Origin: Pseudogymnoascus destructans
Lineage: Eukaryota > Ascomycota > Leotiomycetes > Thelebolales > Thelebolaceae
DNA length: 64,000 nucleotides
Direction of reading: 5' to 3'
NCBI RefSeq assembly: GCF_001641265.1
Contig: NW_020167542.1
Location: 1 to 64,000, forward strand
Position numbers and translations under genes: made by a program. Below the pieces are notes generated by a model. That model ran no database searches. It saw only the letters and a list, made by a program, of their open reading frames with translations, and was not told where the DNA came from. Position 1 is the stretch's first letter; the number at the start of each line of letters is the position of its first letter. Shown here one piece after another: positions 62,861 to 64,000 of this stretch.

Positions 62861-63074
62861 ATTACAACACGAACCGAATCACGTGCGGGCAATACTCACG
62901 TGCCCTTCAGTGCCAAGACGGAGGCATGTCGGTCCGGACAGGACACGTAGAACTATATAGTAGGAACGCGGACCTTCGGAGGAAGGTCAGCGTTCAGTCT
63001 TCATATCAATAGACCAGGATTCTACGTATATTCCATCCCGTGACTTCCCACTGCCCTACTCGCCAAGAAGTCCT
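62861..63074 (-). other. Probable copia leader/LTR remnant
   Basis: Contains ACTATATAGT (TATA-like) and a self-complementary GGACCTTCGGAGGAAGGTC. It lies where the 5' LTR of the copia remnant is expected. Ends could not be set. Confidence 0.35.
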
Positions 63075-64000
63075 TTACAGTAGGGTAAGTGTAGTAGGCT
63101 CTGTAGGCTGCATAGGCTGTGTAGGCTGCGAGTACGTACGTAGCTTATCAAGTGCTGTATTACAGCTTATAGGCCAGATTCCAGCTTTCCGGAACACTGA
63201 TTGTATAGTAGATTCCTTGAAGGTTTGCTCCCGCATCTGTGGGAGATCTCTCATAAATAGGGGTAGGTTGTAGGTGATATCCATCTCTCATATGGCACGG
63301 AGCACAGCCTGCTTATGCCAGCTTATATGGTTGGAATATTCCCACATCTAATGGCTGTAAAACGTGTGTAAGGTGACTGGGAAACGCCCATAAGATGATG
63401 TGATATTTAGCAGCCAGAATGATGAAATCATGGCTCGTATAGCTCACATGGGAATCAAGGAGTAGAACCTTGGGATTTCCCGGATCATGAGGAGCTGTAA
63501 GCTGCACGAAGTGCTGTAGCCACTGTAGAGCAAGCTGGCTATTAGAATAGCCAGTCTCAGAGAGCAATATCAGCTCATTCCCATGGAGGTTTTCAGGGTA
63601 CCATGCCTCCATATGAATTTTACCCGGTACAACAAGTACCGGTGCAATCTTCTGTCCAGCTGCAGATACTGCCTCTATAATCATAATAGATATATGATTC
63701 TCAGGGCTCAGAGTGTAGAGCTGCTTTACAGCTCGGGGGACTATAACTCTCTCACCCCCTGGAATTCCTACCCTGAATCCAGTTTCATCCATATTCCAGA
63801 TTGACTCTGGATTTATACTACGCTGTAGTACTAATTCCATGTACTTTTCAAACCACTTAATAACAGCAGGCTCCTGTTGAGCTTTCGTACACTGCTGCAC
63901 AATAGGCTTTGTAGTAATAAAGTAGAAATCCATAAGCTCATTCCGTATATATTTAGTGAGCCAGCTCTGTGATGGTGGAGGCAGTGGGCTCCGTAGGTGG
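63075..64000 (-). pseudogene. Pogo/jerky-type DDE transposase, cut by the window end
   Basis: Enters from the right with SWLTKYIRNELMDFYF and continues WNMDETGFRVGIPGGERV, KVLLLDSHVSY and VLQPLDVGIFQPYK, the three catalytic aspartate regions of pogo-type transposases. After 'YKLA' there is a frame shift and a stop, then the C-terminal block EQTFKESTIQSVFRKAGIWP. The N-terminal DNA-binding part is beyond 64000. It is only distantly similar to the Z/W/V families. Confidence 0.85.

Noticed and set aside
1..64000. Starship-type giant transposon or CRISPR array
   Set aside because: No tyrosine-recombinase (DUF3435-like) captain gene, no cargo boundary and no regularly spaced direct repeats were seen. 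The host is eukaryotic.

Overview
The window is nuclear DNA of a filamentous ascomycete (Pezizomycotina). The evidence is short introns of about 45-140 bp with fungal CTAAC/CTGAC branch sites, a Yap1-type bZIP gene, sedolisin, Saf4, TSR2, SPF30 and PAQR homologues, and fungal chromovirus, pogo/Fot1 and hAT transposons. I do not commit to a species. No rRNA, tRNA, CRISPR array or prokaryotic feature was found. Well over half of the window is mobile DNA.

Layout. 1-7523: a broken Ty3/gypsy chromovirus ('el1', minus strand), inserted in a long LTR-like element, which is itself inside a pogo transposon; a second pogo element with its own LTR-like insert follows to 10329. 10565-12424: pogo copy Z1. 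13468-15517: intact yap1-like gene behind a simple-sequence-rich 5' region. 16739-18577: a pogo element with an intact 548-residue transposase. 18925-24420: remnants of two more gypsy elements, several solo LTRs and a LINE fragment. 24981-26840: pogo copy Z2, an inverted near-identical twin of Z1. 26882-31221: three further pogo elements or fragments.

31860-42000 is a gene island: Saf4/CCDC130 (-), BSD-domain protein (+), TSR2 (-), a decayed alpha/beta hydrolase (+), SPF30-like Tudor protein (+) and a pyridoxamine-oxidase-fold protein (-). Saf4 and TSR2 each carry a one-base frame break inside a homopolymer, so assembly error must be excluded. 43036-49912 is a second mobile cluster with two hAT remnants and a 4.2-kb hAT-like element ('hAT-B') bounded by a perfect 8-bp target duplication. 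hAT-B carries a decayed histone H3-like gene. 50269-51351 is a PAQR/HlyIII membrane protein gene. 53047-53991 is a broken sedolisin gene. 53992-61632 is a complete, apparently very young chromovirus ('el3') with identical 348-bp LTRs and a 5-bp target duplication. The right end holds a copia gag remnant and part of a pogo/jerky-type transposase.

Most unusual signals. (1) el3 carries, between pol and its 3' LTR and antisense to gag-pol, a five-exon gene predicted to encode a 196-residue protein with a six-cysteine Zn2Cys6-like cluster. el1 has a decayed copy with all four introns in place, and an unrelated gypsy remnant near 23 kb has the same tail-to-tail arrangement. (2) hAT-B carries a histone H3-like gene with its leader intron, and introns of different genes on both strands share a duplicated ATTACCAGA motif. 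(3) The chromoviruses look self-primed: 13 nt next to the LTR are complementary to the predicted mRNA 5' end, which lies about 30 nt from a TATA box. (4) Six pogo families share an ACGT tip and a duplicated motif in their terminal repeats.
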